From Pseudodesulfovibrio cashew (lineage in GTDB: Bacteria > Desulfobacterota > Desulfovibrionia > Desulfovibrionales > Desulfovibrionaceae), in assembly GCF_009762795.1 (NCBI RefSeq), contig NZ_CP046400.1, positions 3,077,501-3,141,500 on the forward strand: 64,000 nucleotides of DNA, in the 5' to 3' direction. The position numbers and the translations under genes were made by a program. A model generated the notes under the pieces. That model saw nothing but the letters and a program-made list of their open reading frames with translations, was not told the origin of the DNA and did no database searches. Shown piece by piece: positions 33,406 to 42,748 of the stretch (position 1 is its first letter; every line of letters begins with the position of its first letter).

Positions 33406-33791
33406 GGGGGCGCACTGGTTTCGACGGGGATAGTTGAAGCCAAGGCCGCAGGTCGAGGTTGGTCGATGGCCTCGTAAAAATCGACCACAAAGATAATTGC
33501 CAACGACAATTACGATTACGCAATGGCTGCTTAATTGCAGAGTTGCTACCTGACAGCTTAGCATGTCACGATTCCCCCGCTGACGCCTTATAGGCGGAAG
33601 GAATCGTCAAACTATAGGGCTAGCCACATACGTTTGTTCTTTGCCTATGTCGCGAAACTCATAAAAGGACTAGTCGGATGGCCGTCTGGCCCGGAGCAAT
33701 CCATCCGGCGAATTTTCATTCCGGACCTAAACCTGTAGACGTCTTCGCGGATCGTTCTCGGACGGGAGTTCGACTCTCCCCGCCTCCACCA
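33406..33791 (+). ncRNA. ssrA: Transfer-messenger RNA (tmRNA)
   Basis: A 386-nucleotide tmRNA. The tRNA-like ends are GGGGGCGCACTGGTTTCGAC at the 5' end and GACGGGAGTTCGACTCTCCC with CGCCTCC-ACCA at the 3' end, pairing as a seven-base acceptor stem with encoded CCA. The mRNA-like part (33499-33534) encodes the tag ANDNYDYAMAA followed by TAA, with GCC as resume codon. It frees stalled ribosomes and marks products for proteolysis through the C-terminal AA. smpB is not in the window. Confidence 0.97.
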
Positions 33792-33836
33792 TTACAGTAT
33801 GATAACTGTATCCCAACTAAAAATCGGTTCATGGCA

Positions 33837-33896
33837 TGCCAAGTACCGGGCTGACACCAAGCCCCTTGGCATAGTATAGTCATGGGCCTTTTTTTG
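33837..33896 (+). terminator. Probable terminator after ssrA
   Basis: A nested stem TGCCAAG...CTTGGCA enclosing GGGCT...AGCCC, followed after a 17-base stretch by seven T residues. The gap before the T run makes this less certain than a classic terminator. The rest up to 34062 shows nothing clear. Confidence 0.45.
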
Positions 33897-34062
33897 TTTC
33901 ATTTCCCAATTGCGAAGCAACAGGAAGCTGAAGACAACAAAAGGCCTCCAGTCGCTCGAAAGCACACCTCCAGAAAACAAGAGGCGCTGTCGACCGTCTC
34001 CCAAAAGACATCGGCCCACTAACTTTGGCGGGCCCATCTCTCCTCTACTGACCGATCACGAA

Positions 34063-34689
34063 TTACTTGCCTTCCATCTCCCGCACCAGTTCGGCCACAG
34101 GTCGCCCGCCCGGGGTTTTGGCCTGCGGGTCTATGGACAGGACTTCCTTCCATACCTTGAGCGCGTTGGCGCGGTCGTTGAGGTCATGCAGATAGACAAT
34201 ACCCATATTGAAGCGGGAAACCACGTGCTTCGGGTCCAATGACGCCGCATGGCGGAAGGCATCGACCGCCTTGTCGAATTGCTTGGTCCGGCGATACATG
34301 ACGCCCAGATCGGACCAAACGCCCACGTTGTTGGGCCTGAGTTCCAGAGACCGCTCATAGGCTGCCACGGCCTTGGTCGGCAGATCGTTGTCGAAACAAT
34401 AGTGCCCCAACTGCGCCCAGGCGTTGGCGTCCGTCGGGTTGGCTTTGGCAATGCCTTCAAGCTCCGCCAAACGTCCCGAATCCACAGCCGGAGCAGCAGG
34501 TTGGCTGCTCGTTGTCTGCACCTGCCGCACACCCTGCGACGGCGTGTTGGCCATATATAACATGGTAATGGTGTTGCCGATGAAGCATCCGGCGAGCAGG
34601 GCAAGGACAACAAGCAGGTAACACGACGATTTCTTGATGTAGTTTTCCTTGAGATCTTCCATCTCTCGTTCTCTTTTGTGTACGCCCAT
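34063..34689 (-). CDS. Membrane-anchored TPR protein
   Basis: A 208-residue protein with one N-terminal membrane helix (CYLLVVLALLAGCFIGNTIT, about residues 21-45) and three TPR units: ANAWAQLGHYCFDNDLPTKA, VGVWSDLGVMYRRTKQFDKA and VVSRFNMGIVYLHDLNDRANA. The layout resembles NrfG/CcmI-like or BTAD-type periplasmic TPR scaffolds but no specific partner is adjacent. ATG 34689 has AGGAGG four bases upstream. Divergent from ileS. Confidence 0.85.
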   Translation of the reverse strand: MGVHKREREMEDLKENYIKKSSCYLLVVLALLAGCFIGNTITMLYMANTPSQGVRQVQTTSSQPAAPAVDSGRLAELEGIAKANPTDANAWAQLGHYCFDNDLPTKAVAAYERSLELRPNNVGVWSDLGVMYRRTKQFDKAVDAFRHAASLDPKHVVSRFNMGIVYLHDLNDRANALKVWKEVLSIDPQAKTPGGRPVAELVREMEGK

Positions 34690-34903
34690 GAGGCCTCCTG
34701 TAAATGGGGTTTCTCGCCATTGAAGCGTGAGGCCCTGATCGTAACAAAACCCTTGCCGCCAGGCCAGCGGCAACATGCACCGTTTATGCGCAAAAATGGC
34801 GCAAGCCTTGACTTCCTGACTGGCTTATAACAATGTACCTCGATTCATTCGAGCCGATACAAATCATCATGGAAATATATTTTCGCGGAGGACGTTGACA
34901 CCC

Positions 34904-37720
34904 ATGAGCGACTATAAAAAGACCCTGCTCCTGCCCAAGACCCAATTCCCCATGAAGGCCAACCTCAAGCAGCGCGAGCCCGAGATGCTCAAGTTCTGGG
35001 AAGAGACCAAGGCCTATGACGCCATGGTCTCGGCCGGCGACCCGGACGACATGTATGTCCTCCACGACGGTCCCCCTTACGCCAATGGGCATATTCACAT
35101 GGGCACCGCCCTGAACAAGGTCCTCAAGGATATCGTGGTCAAATCCCGCAACATGCAGGGCCAGCAGGCGCAGTACGTGCCGGGCTGGGACTGCCACGGC
35201 CTGCCCATCGAACACAAGGTGGAGCAGGAACTCAAGAAGAAGAAAAAGGAACTGGACACTCTGACCATCCGCAAGATCTGCCGTTCCTACGCGGCCAAGT
35301 GGCTGGACACCCAGCGCAAGGAGTTCAAGCGGCTGGGAGTACTCGGTGTCTGGGAAGACCCGTACATGACCATGAAGCCCGAATACGAAGCGGCGACCGC
35401 CCGCGAACTGGGCCGGTTCATGGAAAACGACGGCGTGGTACGCGGCAAGAAGCCCATCTACTGGTGCTGCGACTGCCGCACCGCCCTGGCCGAGGCCGAA
35501 GTCGAATACGAGGACCACTCCTCTCCGTCCATCTACGTCCGCTTCCCCATGGCCGACGAGAATTTCAAGAAGTTGGCGGACATCGACGTCTCCCGGCTAT
35601 ACATCGCAATCTGGACCACCACCCCCTGGACCATTCCGGACAACATGGCCGTGGCCGTGCATCCGGACTTCGACTACGTGCTGGTCAAGACCGGTGGGGA
35701 CTACTACGTCCTGGCAGAAGGCCTGCTTGAGGAATGCGCGGGGAAATTCGGCTGGGACGCTCCCGAGACCGTGGCCACCTTCAAGGGCGCTGAACTGGAA
35801 AACCTGAAGGCGAAGCACCCCATCTACGACCGTGAGTCGCCGGTGGTTCTGGCCGACTACGTCACGCTCGAGACCGGCACCGGCTGCGTCCACACCGCAC
35901 CCGGCCATGGCCGCGAGGACTTCGAGACCGGCATCCGTTACGGCCTGGAAGTATACTCCCCCATGAACGATCGGGGGGAATTCCTCCCGGAAGTGGAGTT
36001 TTTCGCGGGACTCAATGTCTGGGAAGCCAATCCCAAGGTCATTGAAAAGCTGACGGAACTGGGCAACCTGCTCGCCAGCGAAGAAATTTCCCACTCCTAC
36101 CCCCATTGCTGGCGCTGCAAAGAGCCTGTCATTTTCCGCGCCACCACCCAGTGGTTCATCGGCATGGACGAGAACGACCTGCGCAAGCGCGCCCTGAACC
36201 ACATCCGCAAGGACGTGCAGTGGGTCCCCTCCTGGGGTGAGGAACGCATCTACAACATGGTCGCGAACCGCCCCGACTGGTGCATCTCCCGCCAGCGCAA
36301 CTGGGGCGTGCCCATCTCCGCTCTCATCTGCGAAGATTGCGACGAGACCTGGTTCGACGCGAAGTGGGTCTATGACATCTGTGAGAAGTACGCGGCCCAC
36401 GAGACCGGTTGCGACTATTGGTTCGAGGCTCCCATCGAAGAGTTGGTGCCCGAGGGACTGACCTGTCCCAAGTGCGGCGGCACCCACTGGAAGCGAGAGA
36501 CGGACATCCTCGACGTCTGGTTCGACTCCGGCACCTCTTATGCCGCCGTGGTCGAGCAGCGAAAGGAAACCCGCTTCCCCGCCGACCTGTATCTCGAAGG
36601 CTCCGACCAACATCGCGGCTGGTTCCACTCCTCCCTGCTCGCCTCGGTGGGTACGCGCAACACGCCGCCCTACAAGACCGTGCTCACCCACGGCTACGTG
36701 GTGGACGCCGAAGGACGCAAAATGTCCAAGTCCATCGGCAACGTCCTCGCGCCCCAGGAGATCATCGACAAGTTCGGCGCCGAGATCCTGCGCATGTGGG
36801 TCTCTGCCTCCAACTATCAGGAAGACATTCGCATCTCGGACGAGACCCTGAACCGGTTGGTGGACGCCTACCGGCGTATCCGCAACACCTGCCGCTATCT
36901 GCTGTCAAACCTCAATGACTTCGATCCGGCGAACAAGGTGTCCGTGAGCGACATGCTGCCCCTGGACCGCTACGCGCTGGACATGGTAGCGCGCCATCAC
37001 GAATCCATCCGCAAGGCGTACCGCAATTTCGAATTCCATAAGGTCTACCACACGCTGCACAACCTGTGCGTGGTCGACCTCTCCGCCTTCTACCTCGACA
37101 TCATCAAAGATCGGCTCTACGTCGAGGAGGAAAACGGCCTCAAACGCCGTTCCGCCCAGACAGTGCTCTGGCAGGTTCTGCTCATGCTCCTCGAAGACAT
37201 GGCCCCGGTCCTCTCTTTCACTGCGGAGGAGGCCTTCCAGAACCTGCCCGAGGCCATCAAGGCGGCTCTGGACCAGGACGAGACCGTGTTCGCCCTGCGT
37301 TTCTCCCCGGACGAAACCGGATTGAGCGACGACGAGCGCGCCCGTTGGGAACAGCTCGCCGAGATTCGCGGCGAGGTGAACAAGGCTATCGAGCCCAAGC
37401 GCAAGGATCGGGTCATCGGCAAGTCCCTCGACGCCGAGGTTACCCTCTACACCACCAAGACGGTTCGTGAACTGGTTGCTTCTGAAGACCTTGACGCCAT
37501 GGAATTCTTCATCGTTTCCAAGGTGATCCTGGCCGACATCGCCGATGCTCCCGACGACGCCTTTGTCGCGGAAGAGGTCGCGGACCTCAAGGTCGGCGTA
37601 AAAGCTGCAACCGGCGAAAAATGCGAGCGCTGCTGGAGAATCAGCGAAGACCTGGGCACGGACCCGGCGTACGCCGATGCCTGTCCGCGTTGTACGGCGG
37701 TGCTCAAGACCCTGGATTAG
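34904..37720 (+). CDS. ileS: Isoleucyl-tRNA synthetase
   Basis: A 938-residue class I synthetase. The ATP-binding signature is [16 protein letters not shown], so the HIGH motif reads HMGT with threonine in the last position. The editing domain ([22 protein letters not shown]), the catalytic FRATTQWF and DVWFDSG, KMSKS ([10 protein letters not shown]) and the C-terminal zinc site (CERCW...CPRC) are all present. ATG 34904 is chosen; TTG 34895, closer to GGAGG, is an alternative. It is followed by lspA six bases after the stop. No T-box leader is visible. Confidence 0.95.
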   Translation: MSDYKKTLLLPKTQFPMKANLKQREPEMLKFWEETKAYDAMVSAGDPDDMYVLHDGPPYANGHIHMGTALNKVLKDIVVKSRNMQGQQAQYVPGWDCHGLPIEHKVEQELKKKKKELDTLTIRKICRSYAAKWLDTQRKEFKRLGVLGVWEDPYMTMKPEYEAATARELGRFMENDGVVRGKKPIYWCCDCRTALAEAEVEYEDHSSPSIYVRFPMADENFKKLADIDVSRLYIAIWTTTPWTIPDNMAVAVHPDFDYVLVKTGGDYYVLAEGLLEECAGKFGWDAPETVATFKGAELENLKAKHPIYDRESPVVLADYVTLETGTGCVHTAPGHGREDFETGIRYGLEVYSPMNDRGEFLPEVEFFAGLNVWEANPKVIEKLTELGNLLASEEISHSYPHCWRCKEPVIFRATTQWFIGMDENDLRKRALNHIRKDVQWVPSWGEERIYNMVANRPDWCISRQRNWGVPISALICEDCDETWFDAKWVYDICEKYAAHETGCDYWFEAPIEELVPEGLTCPKCGGTHWKRETDILDVWFDSGTSYAAVVEQRKETRFPADLYLEGSDQHRGWFHSSLLASVGTRNTPPYKTVLTHGYVVDAEGRKMSKSIGNVLAPQEIIDKFGAEILRMWVSASNYQEDIRISDETLNRLVDAYRRIRNTCRYLLSNLNDFDPANKVSVSDMLPLDRYALDMVARHHESIRKAYRNFEFHKVYHTLHNLCVVDLSAFYLDIIKDRLYVEEENGLKRRSAQTVLWQVLLMLLEDMAPVLSFTAEEAFQNLPEAIKAALDQDETVFALRFSPDETGLSDDERARWEQLAEIRGEVNKAIEPKRKDRVIGKSLDAEVTLYTTKTVRELVASEDLDAMEFFIVSKVILADIADAPDDAFVAEEVADLKVGVKAATGEKCERCWRISEDLGTDPAYADACPRCTAVLKTLD

Positions 37721-37726
37721 GGAACC

Positions 37727-38212
37727 ATGAACCGCTACCTGTTGGCGACCATCTGGACGGTGGCCGTGGTCGTGATCGACCAGGCCACCAAGCTATGGGT
37801 TTCCTCGACCATGAAGGTCTGGACGGGCAAAGCCGTCATTCCCGGCCTCTTCAACCTGGTCCATTATCTGAACAGGGGCGCGGCCTGGGGCTTTCTCGGC
37901 AGCGACGCCATCGATTGGCAGCGCCCGATGTTTATCATCATAACTCTCGTAGCCCTCGGATTCATCGGCTACATGCTAAAGACCACCTGCCCTTCGGACA
38001 AGTGGATGATCCACGGCCTCGGCCTCATCGCGGGAGGCGCAGTGGGCAACCTCATCGACCGTGTCCGGCTGGGCGTGGTCGTGGACTTTCTCGACTTTTA
38101 CGTGGGCTCTTCCCATTGGCCCGCATTCAACGTGGCGGACTCCGCCCTGACCGTGGGCGCGGGATGCATCCTGCTGTCCATGTACATAAACCGGAACCGG
38201 AGCAAGGCGTAA
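37727..38212 (+). CDS. lspA: Lipoprotein signal peptidase (signal peptidase II)
   Basis: A 161-residue inner-membrane aspartyl protease with four helices that removes signal peptides from prolipoproteins. The catalytic aspartates lie in GNLIDRVRLGVVVDFLDFY and FNVADSALTVG, and NRGAAWGFL is the conserved asparagine-containing segment. ileS-lspA is a widely conserved pair. Clients in this window include the CpoB-like and PPIase lipoproteins. Confidence 0.96.
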   Translation: MNRYLLATIWTVAVVVIDQATKLWVSSTMKVWTGKAVIPGLFNLVHYLNRGAAWGFLGSDAIDWQRPMFIIITLVALGFIGYMLKTTCPSDKWMIHGLGLIAGGAVGNLIDRVRLGVVVDFLDFYVGSSHWPAFNVADSALTVGAGCILLSMYINRNRSKA

Positions 38213-38243
38213 CCCCCCTTTCCGGAACCAAGGAGTGTAGACG

Positions 38244-38471
38244 ATGTTTGCAGATTTTTCGGCACTGACCACCCAGCAGTGGATAATCATCATCGCGATC
38301 GTGACGGCCTGCTTCTCCTTTTCCGCATGGTCCATCCTCGATGCCTGGAAACGGGATTTCGAGTCCACCAATGAAAAAGTACTCTGGATGCAAATCTGTA
38401 TTTTTGTTCCAATTCTCGGCTCGCTGGCGTATCTTTTCCTGGGAAAAAACCGAGGGAGTAAAAGAATATGA
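38244..38471 (+). CDS. PLDc_N-domain small membrane protein
   Basis: A 75-residue protein with two membrane helices (about 12-30 and 45-65) and the spacing W..LDAWKRDF...EKVLWMQICIFVPILGSLAYLFLGKN typical of the phospholipase D nuclease N-terminal domain (PLDc_N) found alone in small proteins. AAGGAG precedes ATG 38244. Its stop overlaps the start of the CpoB-like gene by four bases. Function unknown. Confidence 0.8.
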   Translation: MFADFSALTTQQWIIIIAIVTACFSFSAWSILDAWKRDFESTNEKVLWMQICIFVPILGSLAYLFLGKNRGSKRI

Positions 38472-39373
38472 AGAAAATAATAAAAGATTCTAGCATAGTT
38501 ACCATCGTTCTTGCGATGACGATTCTCGCCGGTTGTGTTACCAGCAGCGACATGCAAACCCTCCAGATCGAGCGAAGGCAGGACCTGAACCGGATAAAGC
38601 AGCTTGAAGCCGAACTTGAGGAATCCAAGCAACTTCTCAAGGAAGAAATAGAAAAGTCGCAGTCGCCGGTTCGCCAGCGTACGGCCGACATGTGGGCCGA
38701 GCTGCAGTCTCTGCGCAAGGACTTGGCCACGGTGCGTGGCGATTTGGACACGCTGAATCTGCGACTGGACCGGCAAGTTGGTGCCTCCAATTCCACCCGC
38801 AGCCTGAGTGGCCTGGAAGAACGTATTGATGAAATCGACTTCATCCTGGAAAATCAGCTCCAGGTCGACATGGGCAAGGCACGTGGGGAACGGGCTGCGG
38901 CATTGGCTGCACCCGTCGCCGCCGAAAACACCGCTGCCAGCCCTACTCCTGCAACTGAGACCAAGTCCGAAGAAACGGCCACTCCGGCAGTGGAGACAGA
39001 CCCGGCCAAAGCGCTCTACGACAAGGCCTACGCCCTCTACAAGCAGGGACAGTATGAAAAGGCTCGCTCCTACTGGGCCGAATTCACTGACACGTTCAAG
39101 AACCATTCTTTCTCAGCCAGCGCCGTTTTCTGGCAGGGCCAGTGCTACTTCAAACTGAAGGACTATGCCCGATCCGCCATCCTGTTTGAAGACGTCATTG
39201 AAAAATACAAGAAGAGTTCAAAATACAAATCCGCTCTGCTCAAGGCCGGTTACTGCTGGAACTATCTTGGCAAGCCCGAGCTGGCCAAGATGCGGATGAA
39301 TGAAATCGTCGAAAAATTTCCCAAGTCCGTGGAAGCCACGCAGGCCAAACGTTTCCTGGAGAAAGCAAAATAA
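38468..39373 (+). CDS. CpoB/YbgF-like lipoprotein with coiled coil and TPRs
   Basis: A 301-residue lipoprotein: signal with lipobox LAGC (cysteine near residue 23), a coiled coil (about 30-140), a low-complexity Ala/Thr/Glu linker (about 140-175) and C-terminal TPR units (ALYDKAYALYKQGQYEKARS, SASAVFWQGQCYFKLKDYARS) ending like YbgF. CpoB coordinates peptidoglycan synthesis with the Tol-Pal complex, but no tol or pal genes lie in the window and the lipid anchor differs from E. coli CpoB, so the function is inferred from architecture. Confidence 0.8.
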   Translation: MKKIIKDSSIVTIVLAMTILAGCVTSSDMQTLQIERRQDLNRIKQLEAELEESKQLLKEEIEKSQSPVRQRTADMWAELQSLRKDLATVRGDLDTLNLRLDRQVGASNSTRSLSGLEERIDEIDFILENQLQVDMGKARGERAAALAAPVAAENTAASPTPATETKSEETATPAVETDPAKALYDKAYALYKQGQYEKARSYWAEFTDTFKNHSFSASAVFWQGQCYFKLKDYARSAILFEDVIEKYKKSSKYKSALLKAGYCWNYLGKPELAKMRMNEIVEKFPKSVEATQAKRFLEKAK

Positions 39374-39436
39374 TAACACTCATGGGGTTGCCGACCGGCA
39401 GCCCCCATGCAATACTCTGGTAAATCAGGATATCCA

Positions 39437-39874
39437 ATGAAAGAAGTCATCAAGGGTTTCAGAAAAATTGTCTACCTCTCTTTCCCGCCGGAAGCGTCGG
39501 GACGTCCAGTCATATGTAATCTCACCCGGCTCTTCGACCTCAATTTCAACATCCTCAAGGCGGACATCAGCCCGAGACATCTTGGCTCGATGACTCTTGA
39601 AGTCTCCGGAATGGAAGAAGATTTCCATAAAGGCATCAGCTATCTCAAGGAAAATGGCATCAGGATCACCCCGGTGGCCCACAAGATTTTCCGTAACGAG
39701 GAGTCCTGTGTCCACTGCGGACTGTGTACTGCGATGTGCCCCACGGATGCCCTGAGCCTGGAGATGAGCACCCGCAAGGTGATCTTCGATGTGGAGAAGT
39801 GTTCTGCCTGCGGTATGTGCACCCGCATCTGTCCGGTCAAGGCCATGACCCTGGACCTGGACGAAAACAAATAA
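39437..39874 (+). CDS. NIL-domain ferredoxin, two [4Fe-4S] clusters
   Basis: A 145-residue protein: residues about 1-75 form a NIL domain (a ligand-binding fold found at the ends of methionine transporters), and residues about 85-145 carry two classic motifs, CVHCGLCTAMCPTDA and CSACGMCTRICPVKA. NIL-ferredoxins are common in anaerobes and have been linked to sulfur amino acid metabolism. ATG 39437 has AGGA upstream. Redox partners are not evident from neighbours. Confidence 0.88.
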   Translation: MKEVIKGFRKIVYLSFPPEASGRPVICNLTRLFDLNFNILKADISPRHLGSMTLEVSGMEEDFHKGISYLKENGIRITPVAHKIFRNEESCVHCGLCTAMCPTDALSLEMSTRKVIFDVEKCSACGMCTRICPVKAMTLDLDENK

Positions 39875-39896
39875 CTCCTTGCCGGAGGGAGCTGGC

Positions 39897-40415
39897 ATGA
39901 GTGACGAAAAACGGACCTTCTCACGAGTCGACGTCAGGCTTAAGGGGTATGCCCGAGCCATGAACTCCCTTGATTCGCCTCCGCTCTTCACCAGCGGCGC
40001 CGTAGTGGAGAAAAGAAACTTTGACCAGCTCTTCCGAAGCAGCAAGCTGCCGGAGGATTTGGCAACTTTTCTTTCGGAGATGGACCGCAAGCTGGACAGC
40101 ATCCTCGGCATTCTCAGCAAAGACCAGATCAAAAGCGATTTCCCTCTTGATATTGAAATAAGGGAAATTTCCGCTGCAGGAGTCAAATTCCGCTCCAAAA
40201 TCCCACTCTCGGTGGACGACACCTTGGAAATGGTCATCAACTTGAGCCAGATTCCCCTGACAATGGCGAGCTCCAAAGGACGCATTCGCGGCTTCGACAA
40301 GGAGACCGAGCTCTACCGTTTCGAATTCATAGATATTCGGGGAGCCGACCTCGAGGCCATTGTTCAATTCGTTTTTCAGAAGCAACGCGAGGAAATTCGC
40401 AACTCCAAACTCTAA
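39897..40415 (+). CDS. PilZ-domain protein
   Basis: A 172-residue protein. It starts RTFSRVDVRLKGYAR, where a (R)xxxR-type motif of PilZ domains could bind c-di-GMP, continues with a helical insertion (about 40-80) and returns to a beta-rich part (IREISAAGVKFRSKIPLSVDD). The core D/N-x-S-x-x-G motif reads EISAAG, a plausible variant. GGAGGGAG precedes ATG 39897. It lies 24 bases before cheZ, which suggests a motility or signalling link. Confidence 0.75.
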   Translation: MSDEKRTFSRVDVRLKGYARAMNSLDSPPLFTSGAVVEKRNFDQLFRSSKLPEDLATFLSEMDRKLDSILGILSKDQIKSDFPLDIEIREISAAGVKFRSKIPLSVDDTLEMVINLSQIPLTMASSKGRIRGFDKETELYRFEFIDIRGADLEAIVQFVFQKQREEIRNSKL

Positions 40416-40439
40416 TCCGCGCCACTTCAGGAGCAATCC

Positions 40440-41177
40440 ATGACCGCCAATGATGAACTCGTCCGGGAAATAATGGAGCGTATCACCACTGACCTCGGTG
40501 ACCGACTCAAGGACTCGATCTCCGCAGCCGTGGAGAGGGAAATTATCGACAATCTTTCCCAATCACTTCTCGAGGGCGAATTCTACCGCCGCGTCAACAA
40601 AGACCTCCAGGAAGGCCTCAAGCAGATTTACCAGGAGGTCAAGGCGGCCAGAGGCGGCCGGGAGCGCAAGTCAATTACTGCTGAAATCGACCCGGAGGAG
40701 CTGTTCAGCGAAACTTCAGACCAGCTTGACGCGGTACTCCAGACTACAGAGAAAGCTGCCGTTGACATCATCGACATTGTCGAAAAACTGCAGGAGCTTC
40801 AGGGTTCAGTCGCTAAAATAGTCAAGGGATTCGAATCCGGCGGCGTGACCAAGGCCGACCGCGAAAAGCTCAAGGAAATCAATGAAACCCTGGGCAACGA
40901 CCTTTCCACCATCATGGTCACCCTGAGCTTCCAGGATCTCACCGGACAGCGCATCAAGATCATCATCAATTCCATCCGGCAGGTGGAAAACATCGTCCGC
41001 GAAGTCATCTTGTCCACCGGATTGATGATCAAACAGCGCGAAGCCGAGCCGGAAAAGGACATCGACACCCTGTCGGTGGACGCCAAGTCCGCAGCCTCTT
41101 CCAAACTAGCCGGTCCTTCAGCCGACACCAACCAGGACAACGTGGACGACCTGCTCGCCTCACTCGGGCTGGACTAA
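40440..41177 (+). CDS. cheZ: CheY-P phosphatase CheZ
   Basis: A 245-residue helical protein. The active-site segment FQDLTGQRIKIIINSIRQVE (D166 and Q170 match the catalytic aspartate and glutamine of enteric CheZ) sits in a long hairpin, and the C-terminal peptide NVDDLLASLGLD matches the CheY-binding tail. AGGAG precedes the ATG. No other chemotaxis gene is adjacent; it shares direction with the PilZ gene and ends at a strong terminator. Confidence 0.9.
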   Translation: MTANDELVREIMERITTDLGDRLKDSISAAVEREIIDNLSQSLLEGEFYRRVNKDLQEGLKQIYQEVKAARGGRERKSITAEIDPEELFSETSDQLDAVLQTTEKAAVDIIDIVEKLQELQGSVAKIVKGFESGGVTKADREKLKEINETLGNDLSTIMVTLSFQDLTGQRIKIIINSIRQVENIVREVILSTGLMIKQREAEPEKDIDTLSVDAKSAASSKLAGPSADTNQDNVDDLLASLGLD

Positions 41178-41196
41178 GCTACTACGATCAATTGTC

Positions 41197-41235
41197 AAAA
41201 AGGCCCGCTATCCTTGAGGATAGCGGGCCTTTTTG
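41197..41235. terminator. Bidirectional terminator between cheZ and mgtE
   Basis: Stem AAAAAGGCCCGCTATCC/GGATAGCGGGCCTTTTT with a TTGA loop; T runs on both strands. Serves both convergent genes. Confidence 0.95.
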
Positions 41236-41254
41236 ACTTAAAAAACAATCCGGC

Positions 41255-42586
41255 TCACAGGATGAACAGCGTGGCCAGCCCGAGAAAGCTGAAAAAGCCG
41301 ATGGAGTCCGTGATGGTGGTCAGGAATATTGAGGACGCCTGGGCAGGATCACGTCCGATCTCCTTGAGAATCAACGGAATGGATGCACCGGCCAATGCGC
41401 CTATGAGCATGTCGATAATCAGGGCTCCGGCCATGCATCCCGCCAGCATGATGTCACCTGTGGCAATGAATATTACGGCCAAAACCATGGATGAGATCAA
41501 CGCACTGTTGATGACACCGATCTTGATTTCGCGCAATACCGCGAACCACGCCTTCTTGCGATCGAATTTTTCCATGGCGAGCTGGCGGATCATCACCGCC
41601 AGAGCTTGCTGCCCCGTATTGCCAGCCTGGTTCGATACGATCTGCATCAGAGCGGCGAGGAGCGCCATGGCCGCGATGGTGGCGTCGAACAGATGGACGA
41701 CATAGGCGGCAATGGCAGAGTTGACCACGTTGAGGATTAGCCACGGGATACGCTTCTTGACGGAAAAAGTGACTGGAGAATCCGTGGTTTCATTTGCGCC
41801 GGCACCGACCATGGTCTGCATGTCTTCGGACGCTTCTTCATGGATAATGTCAATTACGTCGTCAACGGTGACAACGCCCAGAAGACGGTTTCCGAAATCG
41901 ACTACGGGAAGGGCCAACAGGTTGTAGTGCGCGATGAGGTGGGCCACCTCCTCCTTGTCCACGTTGTACCCAACCGTGATCAGGTTCTGGTCTTTGACCA
42001 TCTCGCGTAGGGGCACTCCCCTTTTGGCCAGCAGGAGATCGCGCAGGGAAACAACACCGACCAACCGTTCCTTCCGGTCGGTCAGATAGGCGTAGTAGGG
42101 AACTTCCTTATCCTCGACCTGTTCTCGAATCTGGCCGATGGCCTCGTCCGGAGCGAGGTCCTGGTCGAGGATGACGACCTCTGTATTCATGACACCGCCG
42201 GCGGTGTCCGGGTCGAAGGTGAGCAGCGTCTTCAGCTCGGCCCGTTCCTCCTCGGGAACGCGACGCAACAAGGCCTGGCGGTGTTCCTCATCGAGGTCTT
42301 CCAGCAGGTCGGTCGCGTCATCAGGGGCCATTTCCTCCACGATGCGCGCGGCAAGCCCATGATTCAGATTCTGAATGAGAATCTTCTGGTCATGGTCTTC
42401 CATCTCCGCAATGGATTTGGCGGCATCCCTGATGGGGAGCTGTTTGATGAACTTGACCTGGTCGATGATGTCCAGACCTTCGATGGTCTCGGCGGCATCG
42501 GCCGGGTGCAGGGATTCCAGTTCGGCGGCGGTCAGGCCATCGTTGAAATCATCCTGCTGTTCACGGATTTCCTCATGCTTGCTCAT
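41255..42586 (-). CDS. mgtE: Magnesium transporter MgtE
   Basis: A 443-residue magnesium channel: N-terminal superhelical domain (ESLHPADAAETIEGLD; LLEDLDEEHRQALL, about 20-130), two CBS domains (about 135-260) and five membrane helices from about 290 with the pore segment NQAGNTGQQALAVMIRQLA. Magnesium binding at the N/CBS interface gates the pore. AGGGA precedes the ATG. It diverges from nadC across a 162-base region that holds a long inverted repeat. Confidence 0.95.
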   Translation of the reverse strand: MSKHEEIREQQDDFNDGLTAAELESLHPADAAETIEGLDIIDQVKFIKQLPIRDAAKSIAEMEDHDQKILIQNLNHGLAARIVEEMAPDDATDLLEDLDEEHRQALLRRVPEEERAELKTLLTFDPDTAGGVMNTEVVILDQDLAPDEAIGQIREQVEDKEVPYYAYLTDRKERLVGVVSLRDLLLAKRGVPLREMVKDQNLITVGYNVDKEEVAHLIAHYNLLALPVVDFGNRLLGVVTVDDVIDIIHEEASEDMQTMVGAGANETTDSPVTFSVKKRIPWLILNVVNSAIAAYVVHLFDATIAAMALLAALMQIVSNQAGNTGQQALAVMIRQLAMEKFDRKKAWFAVLREIKIGVINSALISSMVLAVIFIATGDIMLAGCMAGALIIDMLIGALAGASIPLILKEIGRDPAQASSIFLTTITDSIGFFSFLGLATLFIL

Positions 42587-42651
42587 GGTGAGAATCCCTA
42601 GCCCAAATCACTGTTCAGGTCAAAGCTTTCCCCTCCATTCCATGTTATATA

Positions 42652-42671
42652 TTTGTGAAATATTTCATAAA
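42652..42671. promoter_or_regulatory. 20-bp inverted repeat (candidate operator) between mgtE and nadC
   Basis: TTTGTGAAATATTTCATAAA is symmetric except for one pair. On the minus strand it overlaps a possible mgtE promoter (TTGGTT, 17-base spacer, ATATAT). It is 66 bases upstream of mgtE and 78 upstream of nadC, so either or both could be controlled. Confidence 0.5.
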
Positions 42672-42748
42672 CCAAACCAGATTCGAGGTGAAAAAATTCC
42701 GCTCCCCTACTTGCCTTCCACTAGGTAACGTAATATTGAAAACCCATC

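Noticed and set aside
34690-34903. T-box leader upstream of ileS
   Set aside because: No T-box sequence (TGGNACCGCG-like) or specifier hairpin is visible in this 214-base gap.
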